Assembly (NCBI RefSeq): GCF_020736705.1
Contig: NZ_CP085990.1
Location: forward strand, 1,302,001-1,366,000
Reading direction: 5' to 3'
Length of the DNA stretch: 64,000 nt
From: Psychrobacter sanguinis
GTDB taxonomy: Bacteria > Pseudomonadota > Gammaproteobacteria > Pseudomonadales > Moraxellaceae
The notes beneath the pieces were generated by a model. The model was not told the DNA's origin and did not search any database. It worked only from the letters and a program-made list of their open reading frames with translations. Made by a program: the position numbers and the translations under genes. This document shows positions 17,872 to 26,534 of this stretch, piece after piece. The first letter of the stretch is position 1. Every line of letters starts with the position of its first letter.

Positions 17872-18903
17872 ATGCAGATACTTAATTTGGACACGGTAAA
17901 GCAGCAATTAACTATGCCGATGGCGATTGAGGCCATCGAAGCACTCTTAAAACTGCAAAATGAAAATCCAAGTTGGGTTAAGTCCCCGGAGCGATTGGTG
18001 ATCGCCACATTCGCTGACACAGAACAGCATCAGTCGGGGTCTCACCTTTCTATGCCTTGTGTGGTGTTTGATGGCGAAAATGAATTTGCTGTGGTTAAAC
18101 TGGTGACAATTTGTCCTGACAACCCTAAACGTAAGTTACCTACGACGGTCGCTACCATTACTGTTTCTGATACAGCGACGGGTGAGACCTTGGCCTTTAT
18201 GGATGGTATCTACGTCACTCAAGTGCGTACTGCTGCTTTATCAGGAGTCGCCACAAAATATATGGCTAATCCACAAAGTGAGCACGTGGCTGTGGTTGGT
18301 ACCGGTGGTATGGCCTATGAGCAGCTCAATGCGGTGTTAACGGTTTGTCCTGCTATTAAGGAAGTTACGTTATGGAACCGTACTCGGCAAAAAGCGGAAG
18401 AATTTAAGCAGAGCTTTGAGCGAGATTACTCACAGTGGGATGTGGCACTTACGGTCTGTGACACGATAGAGGAAGCGGTGAAAGACGCCGATATCATTAA
18501 CTTAGCCACTCGCGCGACCGAAGGCTTGTTTGAGGTCGATCAGGTTAAGCTCAATGTCCATATTAATGCTGTAGGGGCTTATCAGCCTAATATGAAAGAA
18601 GTCAGTGACTCAATTATTGAAGCAAGTGCTTACGTGGTTATTGATGATTTGGAAGGCGGTAAGCACGAGGCAGGTGATTTGATTCAAGCACATGACAATC
18701 CAGACTGTGACTGGCAGTGGGATCAGTTAAGTGGTCAATTGATGGATTTAGTATCGGGCAGTCTAAAAGTAGATACTGATAATAAAAACAAAGGTATTAC
18801 TTTGTTTAAATCAGTGGGTGCTGCAAGTTTTGATGGCGCAGTGGCCTTAAAAATCGCTCAAGTGGCTAAGCAAAATCAAATTGGTCAGAGCGCATCACTA
18901 TAA
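17872..18903 (+). CDS. Ornithine cyclodeaminase / mu-crystallin family enzyme
   Basis: A 343-residue cytosolic NAD(P)-binding enzyme. The Rossmann motif VVGTGGMA lies at 141-148 and the family TQVRTAALSG segment at 116-125, with KLVTICPDNP ahead of it. Members deaminate ornithine to proline or reduce/oxidise alanine, lysine-derived imines and similar compounds, so the exact reaction cannot be given. AGGAGGT five bases before the ATG is the strongest ribosome site in the area, predicting high translation. It may be co-transcribed with the small YbaN gene 31 bp downstream. Confidence 0.85.
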   Translation: MQILNLDTVKQQLTMPMAIEAIEALLKLQNENPSWVKSPERLVIATFADTEQHQSGSHLSMPCVVFDGENEFAVVKLVTICPDNPKRKLPTTVATITVSDTATGETLAFMDGIYVTQVRTAALSGVATKYMANPQSEHVAVVGTGGMAYEQLNAVLTVCPAIKEVTLWNRTRQKAEEFKQSFERDYSQWDVALTVCDTIEEAVKDADIINLATRATEGLFEVDQVKLNVHINAVGAYQPNMKEVSDSIIEASAYVVIDDLEGGKHEAGDLIQAHDNPDCDWQWDQLSGQLMDLVSGSLKVDTDNKNKGITLFKSVGAASFDGAVALKIAQVAKQNQIGQSASL

Positions 18904-18934
18904 GCTGAGACAGTAGGAGAGAGACCTGTAATTT

Positions 18935-19354
18935 ATGATAGAAACTACTCAACAGCACTATACTGGCAAAATAAATCAATCAAAACATGCCTCTTTACGT
19001 TGGCTGTATCTCATACTAGGCGGATTGTTTTTCGGACTGGGAGTGATAGGGGCGTTATTGCCGATAATGCCTACGGCGCCATTCATATTGTTGGCAGCCG
19101 GTTGCTGGGCTCGTGGTTCTGAGCGCTTTTATTTATGGCTCATTAACCACCGGTTTATGGGTAAGTATATACGCGACTGGGAAGAGCGCCGCGCTGTGCC
19201 TAGACGTGGTAAATGGCTAGCCTCTATTATGATGGCGCTGTCCAGCACGATGTTATTTTTCACAGTGCCCGCTGGTATGATATGGATTGCTGGTTTGGTG
19301 GCATCGATTTGCGCTGGCGTCGCTATTTATTTATGGCGACTGCCAGACGCCTAA
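18935..19354 (+). CDS. YbaN (DUF454) inner-membrane protein
   Basis: A 139-residue membrane protein. The LGxIGALLPIMPTAPFILLAAGCWARGSERFYLWLINH core (about 37-72 region) is the DUF454 signature, shared with E. coli YbaN, and the helix-turn GKYIRDWEERRAVPRRGK follows. Two C-terminal hydrophobic helices complete the fold. The function of the family is not established. Close spacing behind the cyclodeaminase-family gene suggests a shared transcript. Confidence 0.88.
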   Translation: MIETTQQHYTGKINQSKHASLRWLYLILGGLFFGLGVIGALLPIMPTAPFILLAAGCWARGSERFYLWLINHRFMGKYIRDWEERRAVPRRGKWLASIMMALSSTMLFFTVPAGMIWIAGLVASICAGVAIYLWRLPDA

Positions 19355-19439
19355 CCATCTCAGTCTATTGACAGCTACTAACTGATCCCATCGATACTTA
19401 GCTGACAGTATCTATTACCAAGGCCAGCTTTCATTCGCT

Positions 19440-19901
19440 CTATTTTTTAACAGGTTTTTCTAGTCTTACTACCAACACATCGCACGAAACGTTGGGCAAA
19501 ATCGCATCTACTGTGGCGCCATTTATCCAAGCCGATAGGCCATGACGTTCGTGACGACCAATAATAACCAAGTCTACGTTATTTCTATCGCAATAATTGA
19601 TAATACCTTCGCTACTTGAAATAGCAGTGGTAACTTCTTGTTGGGTGCTTTCCAATTGATTACGGGCTAAAAATTCTGCCAAATCTTTTTTCGCAGTTTG
19701 ACAGCGCTCATCATCAATTTCTTCATATAGAGTCGCTGCTGGCACCATTTCATAACCAAACCCTACCACAGTGTCTTTAACAATGTGTAAAACCGACAAC
19801 TGAGCATTCACTTGGCGAGAGTGGATGTATTTTGCTTTTTGGGCAACCACATCTGCATCAGAGCGTAGATCGGTAACTAACAAAATATGTTTATAGCTCA
19901 T
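19440..19901 (-). CDS. Universal stress protein (UspA family)
   Basis: A single-domain 153-residue UspA protein. It starts KHILLVTDLRSDADVV and ends with GRHERHGLSAWINGATVDAI, the region equivalent to the ATP-binding Gx2Gx9G(S/T) motif, followed by CDVLVVR. An upstream in-frame start would add 14 hydrophobic residues, but the ATG at 19901 lies behind ATAGGT and gives the family-standard N terminus. Such proteins are induced by growth arrest or oxidative stress. It converges on the YbaN gene and is read toward it. Confidence 0.9.
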   Translation of the reverse strand: MSYKHILLVTDLRSDADVVAQKAKYIHSRQVNAQLSVLHIVKDTVVGFGYEMVPAATLYEEIDDERCQTAKKDLAEFLARNQLESTQQEVTTAISSSEGIINYCDRNNVDLVIIGRHERHGLSAWINGATVDAILPNVSCDVLVVRLEKPVKK

Positions 19902-20377
19902 GGCGATACCTATATAAGTTATAAGTGAAAATAAATGAAGCAAAACAAGTTAAATTAAAAAGGAATAGAGGATAGAGAAAACTTTATCGCTACTCTCTAA
20001 TAACTATCATAAGCTTATTTAATCATAGATGCAGTATCATTTTAACGCGAGTTATATATTTTTGATAAACAACATGGCAAAAAACCTTAGATTGGTTCAG
20101 TTAGATACTCAGCTAGCTATTTAGCTATTTAGCTAATTAATTGTTTATCTGACTGTTAAATTTGTTTGAAAGTTGGTCTATTAGGCAGTTATGGTTTATA
20201 AATTTACCCATAATTGCCTAGTTCTTTCAAAGTTGTATACCGATAGAGCAATTTAATTAAGAGTAATGTGCTGTTTAGTAATAGGCTGTGTCGTATGTTT
20301 ACCAAGGGGTATAGCGTGAAATCGCTCTATATTTTAAATTTTTTCTAAAAATATTTTAAGTTATTTTAAAATAAAGC
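19902..20377. other. AT-rich gap between usp and csp
   Basis: No gene is supported here. The interval contains the usp upstream region and a short tandem run of TTAGCTA words near 20108-20137 (three units), of no known meaning. The csp promoter begins at its right edge. Confidence 0.5.
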
Positions 20378-20406
20378 TTGCCAAAGAGTAAATAGGGTCC
20401 TATAAT
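20378..20406 (+). promoter_or_regulatory. Sigma-70 promoter of the cold-shock gene
   Basis: TTGCCA (-35) and a perfect TATAAT (-10) are separated by exactly 17 bases. Transcription would begin near 20413, giving a leader of about 130 nucleotides, in the range of the long cold-responsive leaders of cspA-type mRNAs. Confidence 0.85.
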
Positions 20407-20547
20407 GCACATCTGCTTGAGAGAAGCCCGCAGCAAATCATTACCTCGTAGTATTAGCATTAATCCTCCGTTTTAAGATTTACCGTAGTTGCTCAAAGCG
20501 TTACCCGACCAAATTGGTCATTATGTTTTAAAATTAGGAAGATGAAT

Positions 20548-20757
20548 ATGTCAGATACTATCAAAGGTACAGTAAAGTGGTTTAACGAAGCTAAAGGTTT
20601 TGGTTTCATTGCTCCAGAATCAGGCCCAGACGTTTTTGCACATTACAGCGAAATCGCAAGCTCAGGTTTCAAAACCTTAGCGGAAGGCCAAGAAGTTGAG
20701 TTCACAGTAACTCAAGGTGCTAAAGGCCCACAAGCCCACGGTATCACAGCTATCTAA
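20548..20757 (+). CDS. Cold-shock protein (CspA family)
   Basis: A 69-residue single-domain RNA/ssDNA chaperone. RNP1 (KGFGFI, 16-21) and RNP2 (VFAHY, 29-33) are intact, as are the aromatic residues of the first strand (KGTVKWF). A second ATG six bases earlier is in frame, but AGGA lies eight bases from the ATG at 20548 and only two from the earlier one, so the later is preferred. A strong promoter and long leader precede it and a tight terminator follows, making it a stand-alone, highly expressed gene, probably post-transcriptionally controlled by temperature through its leader. Confidence 0.95.
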   Translation: MSDTIKGTVKWFNEAKGFGFIAPESGPDVFAHYSEIASSGFKTLAEGQEVEFTVTQGAKGPQAHGITAI

Positions 20758-20816
20758 TTAGCTAAGATAATTTAGAGTGATGATAATTTAAAAACATTAC
20801 TTTAAATGAATCAAAG

Positions 20817-20842
20817 AAACGAGCCTATGGCTCGTTTTTTTT
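20817..20842 (+). terminator. Terminator of the cold-shock gene
   Basis: Stem AAACGAGCC / GGCTCGTTT with a 3-base loop, followed by a run of eight T. Confidence 0.92.
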
Positions 20843-21168
20843 GGTCTGTACTTTTTAAACTTCTGTATTTTTTAAACATTGTTAAGATGTTGTTTCTAAG
20901 ACAAAGCATTTCTCTAGCCTTTATTCCAATGCTGTTTATAGCCTCTATTTTGGTTTTGACAGATCATAGGATAGGAAGGTCATCCGTATCTTTAGCATCA
21001 ATGAAGCTATAAATATAGTTGCCAGTAGATAGGCTGTATTTCCTAAGTCCCCCAGAGCACTTGTTTGTATTATATATGCACAAACTAAGAGTCTAGGCTG
21101 TTATTATAGACGCTATGACTATAATATATAATTCGTTGAAATTTTCAGTGTCTTGATAAAGTGGCAGT

Positions 21169-22188
21169 ATGTCTATAAACCCAAAAAAAATTCTAAATCC
21201 TAAAGTAGTTTTGCTACGTGGCACACTGTTTTTGTTGGCGCTGTTTATATTTTTTCTTGCCATTAAAACGCTATATACCATTACGCATACTATTAAATTG
21301 TCGGAAATTTTGGCCGCAATACAACAGATTCCGAACACGGATATTTTTCTGGCACTAATGGTGGTGGCTTTCGGCTATTTGGTGCTTACCTTATACGACA
21401 GTATTGCATTAAAGCACATGCATATTGAGTTGCCTTTTAGGAAGGTGGCGTTTACCTCTTTTACCGCTTACGCGATTGGTCATACTATTGGGTTGGCCAT
21501 CTTATCAGCGTCAGGGGTACGCTTTAGAATGTACGGGGTAAATAAGATTAGGCCTGAGAGTATCGCTAATGTGGTGTGGTTGGTATCTATGGCGTTTACC
21601 TTCGGTATTACCACCTTAGTTTCACTGTCGCTGGCATTACACCCTGAAGCTACCGTTACTATGATGGGTCAGCTCGATATGCAACTGTCTGAAGTCTCGA
21701 TAGATGTGCCAAACTTTTTGCACAATCAAGCAATCATACGCAGCATTGGTATCAGCCTATTTGCAATCGTAGTTGGCTTAGTGGCATGGTCAGGTAATAA
21801 AGGTCGCCACATTCAGATACGAGGTTGGCGCTTTGATTTACCGCCTGCAGCCATCCTAATAAAGCAAATTATTATCTCTATTATCGACTTGGCAAGTGTG
21901 GCATTTGTACTATATTTACTCTTGCCTCATGGGACAGGAGTAGGGTACTTCACGGTATTCTCTGCTTTTATTCAGTCCATGATCTTAGCAATATTGAGTC
22001 ATGTACCAGGCGGATTAGGCGTTTTCGAGCTGACCATGATTGCCTCGCTGCCTTCTGTAGATAAGACTTATCTACTGGCGGTATTACTGGTGTTCAGATT
22101 GCTTTATTATTTACTGCCTTTCTTCCTAGCAGTAATATTCTTTATTGGTCATGAAGTCTGGTTGCGTTGGCTGCGTAAACCGCAGTAA
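21169..22188 (+). CDS. Lysyl-PG-flippase-like membrane protein (UPF0104/YbhN)
   Basis: A 339-residue integral membrane protein with about eight helices. It matches the membrane half of MprF-type proteins: the ASGVRFRMYG segment (about 108-117), and the HVPGGLGVFELTMI motif near 282-295 are typical of the UPF0104/YbhN flippase-like family. No synthase domain is attached, so it would be a stand-alone lipid flippase or unrelated transporter. The lipid substrate is not known. It is monocistronic, ending at a terminator shared with ccmE. Confidence 0.85.
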   Translation: MSINPKKILNPKVVLLRGTLFLLALFIFFLAIKTLYTITHTIKLSEILAAIQQIPNTDIFLALMVVAFGYLVLTLYDSIALKHMHIELPFRKVAFTSFTAYAIGHTIGLAILSASGVRFRMYGVNKIRPESIANVVWLVSMAFTFGITTLVSLSLALHPEATVTMMGQLDMQLSEVSIDVPNFLHNQAIIRSIGISLFAIVVGLVAWSGNKGRHIQIRGWRFDLPPAAILIKQIIISIIDLASVAFVLYLLLPHGTGVGYFTVFSAFIQSMILAILSHVPGGLGVFELTMIASLPSVDKTYLLAVLLVFRLLYYLLPFFLAVIFFIGHEVWLRWLRKPQ

Positions 22189-22350
22189 ATCACGGGCAGT
22201 AAAGTATCGATTAAACGTTCATATCATTTATTCTAAAGTGCTAAAGCTAAAGTCATGCATTAGTCATTGAGCTATTGAATGATAAAAGTATTTCTTTAAG
22301 ATAATGCCCCCGTACCTCTTTGACGCTTTATAAGACAAGAAGACAATCAA

Positions 22351-22384
22351 AAAAGGCAGCTTAACCTCGTTAAGCTGCCTTTTT
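22351..22384. terminator. Bidirectional terminator between flippase gene and ccmE
   Basis: Perfect 15-bp stem AAAAGGCAGCTTAAC / GTTAAGCTGCCTTTT with a 3-base loop between two convergent genes. Confidence 0.92.
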
Positions 22385-22481
22385 ATTATTTACGACTTTT
22401 AGTAAGGAACAAGTGATTAGATCTTGTATTAAACTAACACTACTGAATAGACGTCGTTGAAATAAGTGGATTTAATTTAGA

Positions 22482-23009
22482 CTATTCGACTAAAGTGCTG
22501 GTGCTATGGTTGCCTTGCTCAGTGGCGTCTTTGACAGGAATAGCCGGGCTAAACCGCTCTGAGTCTGGGGTAACCCCTTTGGCAGCATGATCTTCTTTGA
22601 GAGAAGCCGCCACTTCAGGTGGCATGTAGTTTTCATCATGTTTGGCCAATACTTCACTGGCCACGAAAACATCCCCTTGCATTTCACCGGTAGCCACCAC
22701 ACCAGAGTTTTCAGCAAAAAGATCGGGTAGAATACCTTGATAGCTTACTGGTACCGTAGCCTGAAAATCAGTAATGGCGAATTGAACTTTCAAATCATCG
22801 TTAGGATCGCGGCGCACACTGTCTTTAACCACCATTCCGCCCGCACGTATGCGTTTATTTTGCGGTGCTTCACCAGCAGCAATAGCAGTGGGATCAAAAT
22901 AATAATCTGTTTGTTGGCCGATGGCATAGATAACCAACAGAACCGCAATGATAGCGCCTGCTAAAGTAGCAGCGACCCAAATCAGTTTTTTACGACGCAC
23001 AGCATTCAT
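22482..23009 (-). CDS. ccmE: Haem chaperone CcmE
   Basis: Holds haem covalently in the periplasm and passes it to apocytochrome c. One N-terminal anchor helix (about 9-30) is followed by a beta-barrel domain; the haem-binding motif [11 protein letters not shown] places the reactive His at 124 and the axial Tyr at 128. The C-terminal 45 residues are long and polar, beyond the E. coli length. It is the last gene of the ccmABCDE run. ccmF, G and H are not in the window, so this half of the pathway is separate here. Confidence 0.96.
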   Translation of the reverse strand: MNAVRRKKLIWVAATLAGAIIAVLLVIYAIGQQTDYYFDPTAIAAGEAPQNKRIRAGGMVVKDSVRRDPNDDLKVQFAITDFQATVPVSYQGILPDLFAENSGVVATGEMQGDVFVASEVLAKHDENYMPPEVAASLKEDHAAKGVTPDSERFSPAIPVKDATEQGNHSTSTLVE

Positions 23010-23159
23010 AAAATTGCCTTTAATTTTTAAGCCTCAAGATAGCATGAGGTCTTTATAAAAGTGTAATACGGTCTTAGCAACAAGTCACTAAACTAAAAAA
23101 GCTCACTCTCTGTCCAAACCAATATGCTTACTCAAGCAAATATTTTTTAGGTGAGACAA

Positions 23160-23366
23160 CTATTGAGACTTATTTCCTTGTTTGCGCTGTTGCTGACGGG
23201 CATGTTGGGTTTTTAAGTCTGTAATCAGACGACGGCGTTGACTTATGCTATAGAGAATAAACCCGAGCATCGCCAATACAGTAATGGCCCAAGTACTCCA
23301 CACATAAACGCCGTGTTCGCCCATGGCTAAGAACTCTTGGAAGCTATAAAAATAGGGTTGCACCAT
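23160..23366 (-). CDS. ccmD: Haem exporter accessory protein CcmD
   Basis: A 68-residue protein with one transmembrane helix (about 21-42), an N-terminal FYSFQEFLAMGEHGVYVW segment typical of CcmD, and a basic cytosolic tail (RRR, KQRK-type). It helps release haem-loaded CcmE from the CcmABC complex. The gene has a perfect AAGGAG ribosome site and lies between ccmC and ccmE. Confidence 0.94.
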   Translation of the reverse strand: MVQPYFYSFQEFLAMGEHGVYVWSTWAITVLAMLGFILYSISQRRRLITDLKTQHARQQQRKQGNKSQ

Positions 23367-23509
23367 TGTTCTCCTTTATTGGCTAATGACCGTGGCTTTA
23401 CCTTCCTAATTTGAAGGGGGTCATGGCTAAGTCTGTCTAAGTTAGAGGGGGAATTAATAGCTCTAACTGAGTAAACAAATTACTGTCTTACCTAGATAAT
23501 AACAGCGTC

Positions 23510-24298
23510 CTATTTAGCGTCTCGGATATACTCTTTTACCCAAGCCTTATTTTGGTCACGGCGTAAAATTAGCGTATTGGTACGGTATATGGCCAAAGCA
23601 GCCACCATAAAATAAGTACCTATAATCATTAATAACAAAGGCGCCAACATGTCCATTGACATCTTAGGGGCTTCAGTAATGGTCAATGTAGAGCCTTGAT
23701 GCAAAGTATTCCACCAGTTTACCGAGTATTTAATAATAGGAAGGTTTACTGCCCCTACGATGGATAATATCGCTGCCGCCTTACCGCGGTTTGGGGTATG
23801 CTCAAAAGCGGCAAACAATGCCATCACGCCGGCATACAAAAAAGCCAAAATAAGCATAGAAGTGAGTCGTGCATCCCACACCCAGAAGGTTCCCCAAGTC
23901 GGTTTGGCCCAAATAGATCCTGTCAATAAGCTTAAAACACACAGTATAAAGCCAATAGGGGCAATCGCTTGCGCCACCAAGTTGGCAGTTTTAATACGCC
24001 ATACTAAGAAAATAACACCCAATACTGCCAATGCAAAATACAGAGATAAAGCGATGCTGGCTGCCGGCACGTGAATGAAAATAATACGATAACTGTTGCC
24101 CTGCAAATAGTCAGGAGGCGCAAATCCCAAACCCCAGATACTGCCAACAGTCAGCAGAATAGCCGCGATAGCTGCAAGCCACTTTACCCAGGGCGAGAAG
24201 ATTCGAAAGAACTCTCGAGTCCCAACAGTGGCTAAAAATCCTTGCCATAGGCGAGAAAAAAAGCCAGGGTTTTGAGGTGATGAATTAGCATTTGGCAT
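23510..24298 (-). CDS. ccmC: Haem handling protein CcmC
   Basis: A 262-residue, six-helix membrane protein that loads haem on CcmE. The tryptophan-rich WGTFWVWDARLTS motif at 135-147, which binds haem at the periplasmic face, is intact, and conserved His residues flank it (H76 in IHVPAA, and one in the NTLHQGS loop near 200). It is slightly longer at the N terminus than the E. coli protein. A 357-bp gap separates it from ccmB, unusual for this operon. Confidence 0.96.
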   Translation of the reverse strand: MPNANSSPQNPGFFSRLWQGFLATVGTREFFRIFSPWVKWLAAIAAILLTVGSIWGLGFAPPDYLQGNSYRIIFIHVPAASIALSLYFALAVLGVIFLVWRIKTANLVAQAIAPIGFILCVLSLLTGSIWAKPTWGTFWVWDARLTSMLILAFLYAGVMALFAAFEHTPNRGKAAAILSIVGAVNLPIIKYSVNWWNTLHQGSTLTITEAPKMSMDMLAPLLLMIIGTYFMVAALAIYRTNTLILRRDQNKAWVKEYIRDAK

Positions 24299-24655
24299 AA
24301 TAAAACGACCTTGTAAGCCACGGTGTGAGCAAAACAGTGCTTATAAATATCAAAGCACGCGGATCAATAAGGCTACGTATGGGATGAAAAGCGATCCATC
24401 AGCGTACTATAGTTATAGGCAAGATAAAGAGTGAACACATTAACTTCATTAAGTCGACTAGGTTGAATAGAGTACTACTTGTACTCGGTCGCCTTGTGCC
24501 TCACTTACCTGCCATATCTGACTATGGGGCTGACTATTATATAAGGAATAAGAACGCTTAACCTTAACAGCCGTTTAAAAAGTAACAGATCGATAGTATC
24601 TAGTCGATGACAACTAATAGTATGTGGTAATGTACTATTATAACAAATAATGGCG
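24299..24655 (-). other. Unusual gap between ccmB and ccmC
   Basis: In most gammaproteobacteria ccmB and ccmC overlap or nearly touch. Here 357 bp lie between the ccmB stop and the ccmC ATG. I see no gene, no clear hairpin with a T-run, and no confident promoter; a separate ccmC promoter may lie here. Confidence 0.5.
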
Positions 24656-25372
24656 CTAGTTAAGCCACGCCATTTTTAATGTCATCGCAATAACCCAAGG
24701 CATTATCAGTACTGAAATAATGCTACCAGCGCCCAGAAGTGCCAATATAGGCAGTCCATTTAGGCCAGTAGCATACAAGTCCACCGCACCTGTGGCAAAT
24801 ATTAATACGGGTAATTGTAAAGGCAGCGCAATAAGGGGCACCAATACCGCCCCATTTTTGAGAGACAGGGTCAAGCTACTGGCAATCGCCGATAACATCA
24901 GTAACATCGGACTACCGACAAGGATAGAGGCCAGTAACGCCCCAGCTTCTCCCCAAGATAGGCCAAACAGGGGCACTGCTAGCAAGCTTAGTAACGCTAC
25001 CAAGCCACTGCTGAATATCCAGTGAATAGTGAGACGAATCAATACCCAAAGTGGCAAAGACGTTCTTGAAACCACCAACTGTGCCAAAGTACCATTATCC
25101 ATTGCTGGCTTAAATAGTCCATCAACTCCCATCACTAAAGACAATAATGCTGCGATCCATACCGCAGGCACGCCCAAGCGATGCAATAGTTGAGGTTCAC
25201 TACCGACCGCAAGCGGGAACAGCGTAATAATGACTAAAAATAGTACCAGCGGATATAACCATTGCACCGCGCCCTGCTGTTTCACCTGCCATTCGAGGCG
25301 CCACAAATCAGTGGTGGTTATTCCCACGGGGACGACAGTACGATGCGTTGAATTTACGGTAGAGGATGTCAT
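24656..25372 (-). CDS. ccmB: Haem exporter permease CcmB
   Basis: A 238-residue membrane subunit of the CcmAB ABC transporter, with about six helices. The start ATG at 25372 shares one base with the ccmA stop (TAATG), which indicates translational coupling; an earlier TTG would overlap ccmA and is less likely. CcmAB uses ATP to release holo-CcmE. LNDG/NDGTLAQLVVSR-type residues are typical (MDNGTLAQLVVSRTSL near the cytosolic loop). Confidence 0.94.
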   Translation of the reverse strand: MTSSTVNSTHRTVVPVGITTTDLWRLEWQVKQQGAVQWLYPLVLFLVIITLFPLAVGSEPQLLHRLGVPAVWIAALLSLVMGVDGLFKPAMDNGTLAQLVVSRTSLPLWVLIRLTIHWIFSSGLVALLSLLAVPLFGLSWGEAGALLASILVGSPMLLMLSAIASSLTLSLKNGAVLVPLIALPLQLPVLIFATGAVDLYATGLNGLPILALLGAGSIISVLIMPWVIAMTLKMAWLN

Positions 25373-26172
25373 TACCAAGTCCCTTTATCGTGATGCAGCG
25401 ATTCATTATGCAATGAGTCATTATCAGTGTTTATAGTGTTTTCATCGTCTGATAACGAGCTTGATGCATAGTCTGCACTCTCATCAGAGCTTAAAAAATC
25501 ATCAGAGCTATAGTCTGGCAAATAATCAGATAAATTAAGCGATTTATTGGCCACCTCTACAGGTTGATGACTGGTCATCAATACCGCACCGCCACTATTA
25601 GCGAAGTCTTGTAGCCTTTGTTGTAGTCGTGCCACCATGCTCACATCAAGAGCGGTAAAAGGCTCATCTAACAGCCATAATGGGGTTTGCTCAACACGCA
25701 TCAAATAAAGCCTAGCAAGAGTGACTCGGCGGGTCTGACCTGCTGACAGTTGATTACTACCCATGTTTTCAAACCCTGACAGGTCCACCCAGTCCAGCGC
25801 GGTTTCGATTTGTTGGGCAGTAGGCTTAATGCCATATAGATTCAATAAAAAGGTAAGGTTTTGTTTGACCGTTAAGCTGGGGTGAATTCCTAATTGATGG
25901 GAGACATATAAAGGGGCGATCGGTAACGTCGGCTGGCCTTGATAAATAACTTCGCCTTCAAGTAGGGGCAATAGTCCTGCTAATTGCATTAATAACGTGG
26001 TTTTACCTGTACCATTGGCACCGACAAGATGACAAATTTCGCCACTGTGTAAGCTCAAGGTGACGCCTTCACATAAAGGAAAGTCACCGCGCTGTATGGT
26101 AATGTCTTGCAGCGCTAGTACAGTAGGAGTAGAGTGGGAGGACTCAGAGAAAGAACGGTTATTGGAGTGCAT
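25372..26172 (-). CDS. ccmA: Haem exporter ATP-binding protein CcmA
   Basis: ABC ATPase of the CcmAB complex. Walker A GANGTGKT (51-58), signature LSAGQ (142-146), Walker B LWLLDEP (165-171) and the switch His 202 are all present. Two features are unusual: a 15-residue extra N terminus, and a C-terminal tail of about 55 residues (212-266) made almost wholly of Ser, Asp, Glu, Tyr and Asn, far beyond the roughly 205 residues of most CcmA proteins. The tail is probably disordered. It is the first gene of the ccm run and overlaps ccmB by one base. Confidence 0.95.
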   Translation of the reverse strand: MHSNNRSFSESSHSTPTVLALQDITIQRGDFPLCEGVTLSLHSGEICHLVGANGTGKTTLLMQLAGLLPLLEGEVIYQGQPTLPIAPLYVSHQLGIHPSLTVKQNLTFLLNLYGIKPTAQQIETALDWVDLSGFENMGSNQLSAGQTRRVTLARLYLMRVEQTPLWLLDEPFTALDVSMVARLQQRLQDFANSGGAVLMTSHQPVEVANKSLNLSDYLPDYSSDDFLSSDESADYASSSLSDDENTINTDNDSLHNESLHHDKGTW

Positions 26173-26427
26173 GATGACCTAATTTATAAAGAGTAGTATG
26201 ACTTATACAATAATGTATGATTTATACGAGACAGCCTGCCACATCGTTGTCGTATGGGCTCTCTTACTGCTATGTTCTTGCACTGCTATTGCAATAAGCA
26301 GTGCCCGCCGTCATATAGCACTAATAGCTATTTATTCCGTCATTTATAAAGCTCTTCTATGAGGCATTATATTGACTGAGATTAATTTAAGGTTAGAGTG
26401 ATTGCTTATAAGCTGCAATTTTAACTG
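26173..26427. other. Divergent intergenic region ccmA / YbjN-like gene
   Basis: This interval holds the upstream regions of two divergent genes. No promoter could be assigned with confidence. It leads into the four-unit tandem repeat at 26428-26491. Confidence 0.5.
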
Positions 26428-26491
26428 ACTATAAATATCGAAAACTATAAATATCAAAAGCTACCAATATCACAGACTATAAATATAACAT
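26428..26491. repeat. Four 16-bp tandem repeats upstream of YbjN-like gene
   Basis: Four successive 16-bp units are present: ACTATAAATATCGAAA, ACTATAAATATCAAAA, GCTACCAATATCACAG and ACTATAAATATAACAT. Units 1 and 2 differ by one base. The array ends 43 bp before the start codon at 26535. The period is neither a multiple of three inside a gene nor one helical turn; it could bind a regulator or simply be slippage-derived. Confidence 0.85.
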
Positions 26492-26534
26492 AGTATATCA
26501 AACCTCGACCCACAACTAACGTATTGTCCCTATT

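Noticed and set aside
20806..21012. Short frame after the cold-shock gene
   Set aside because: Its first codons lie inside the csp terminator hairpin; hydrophobic content alone is not evidence.
26428..26491. Possible CRISPR-like repeat array
   Set aside because: Units are directly adjacent, 16 bp long and without spacers; no cas genes are nearby.
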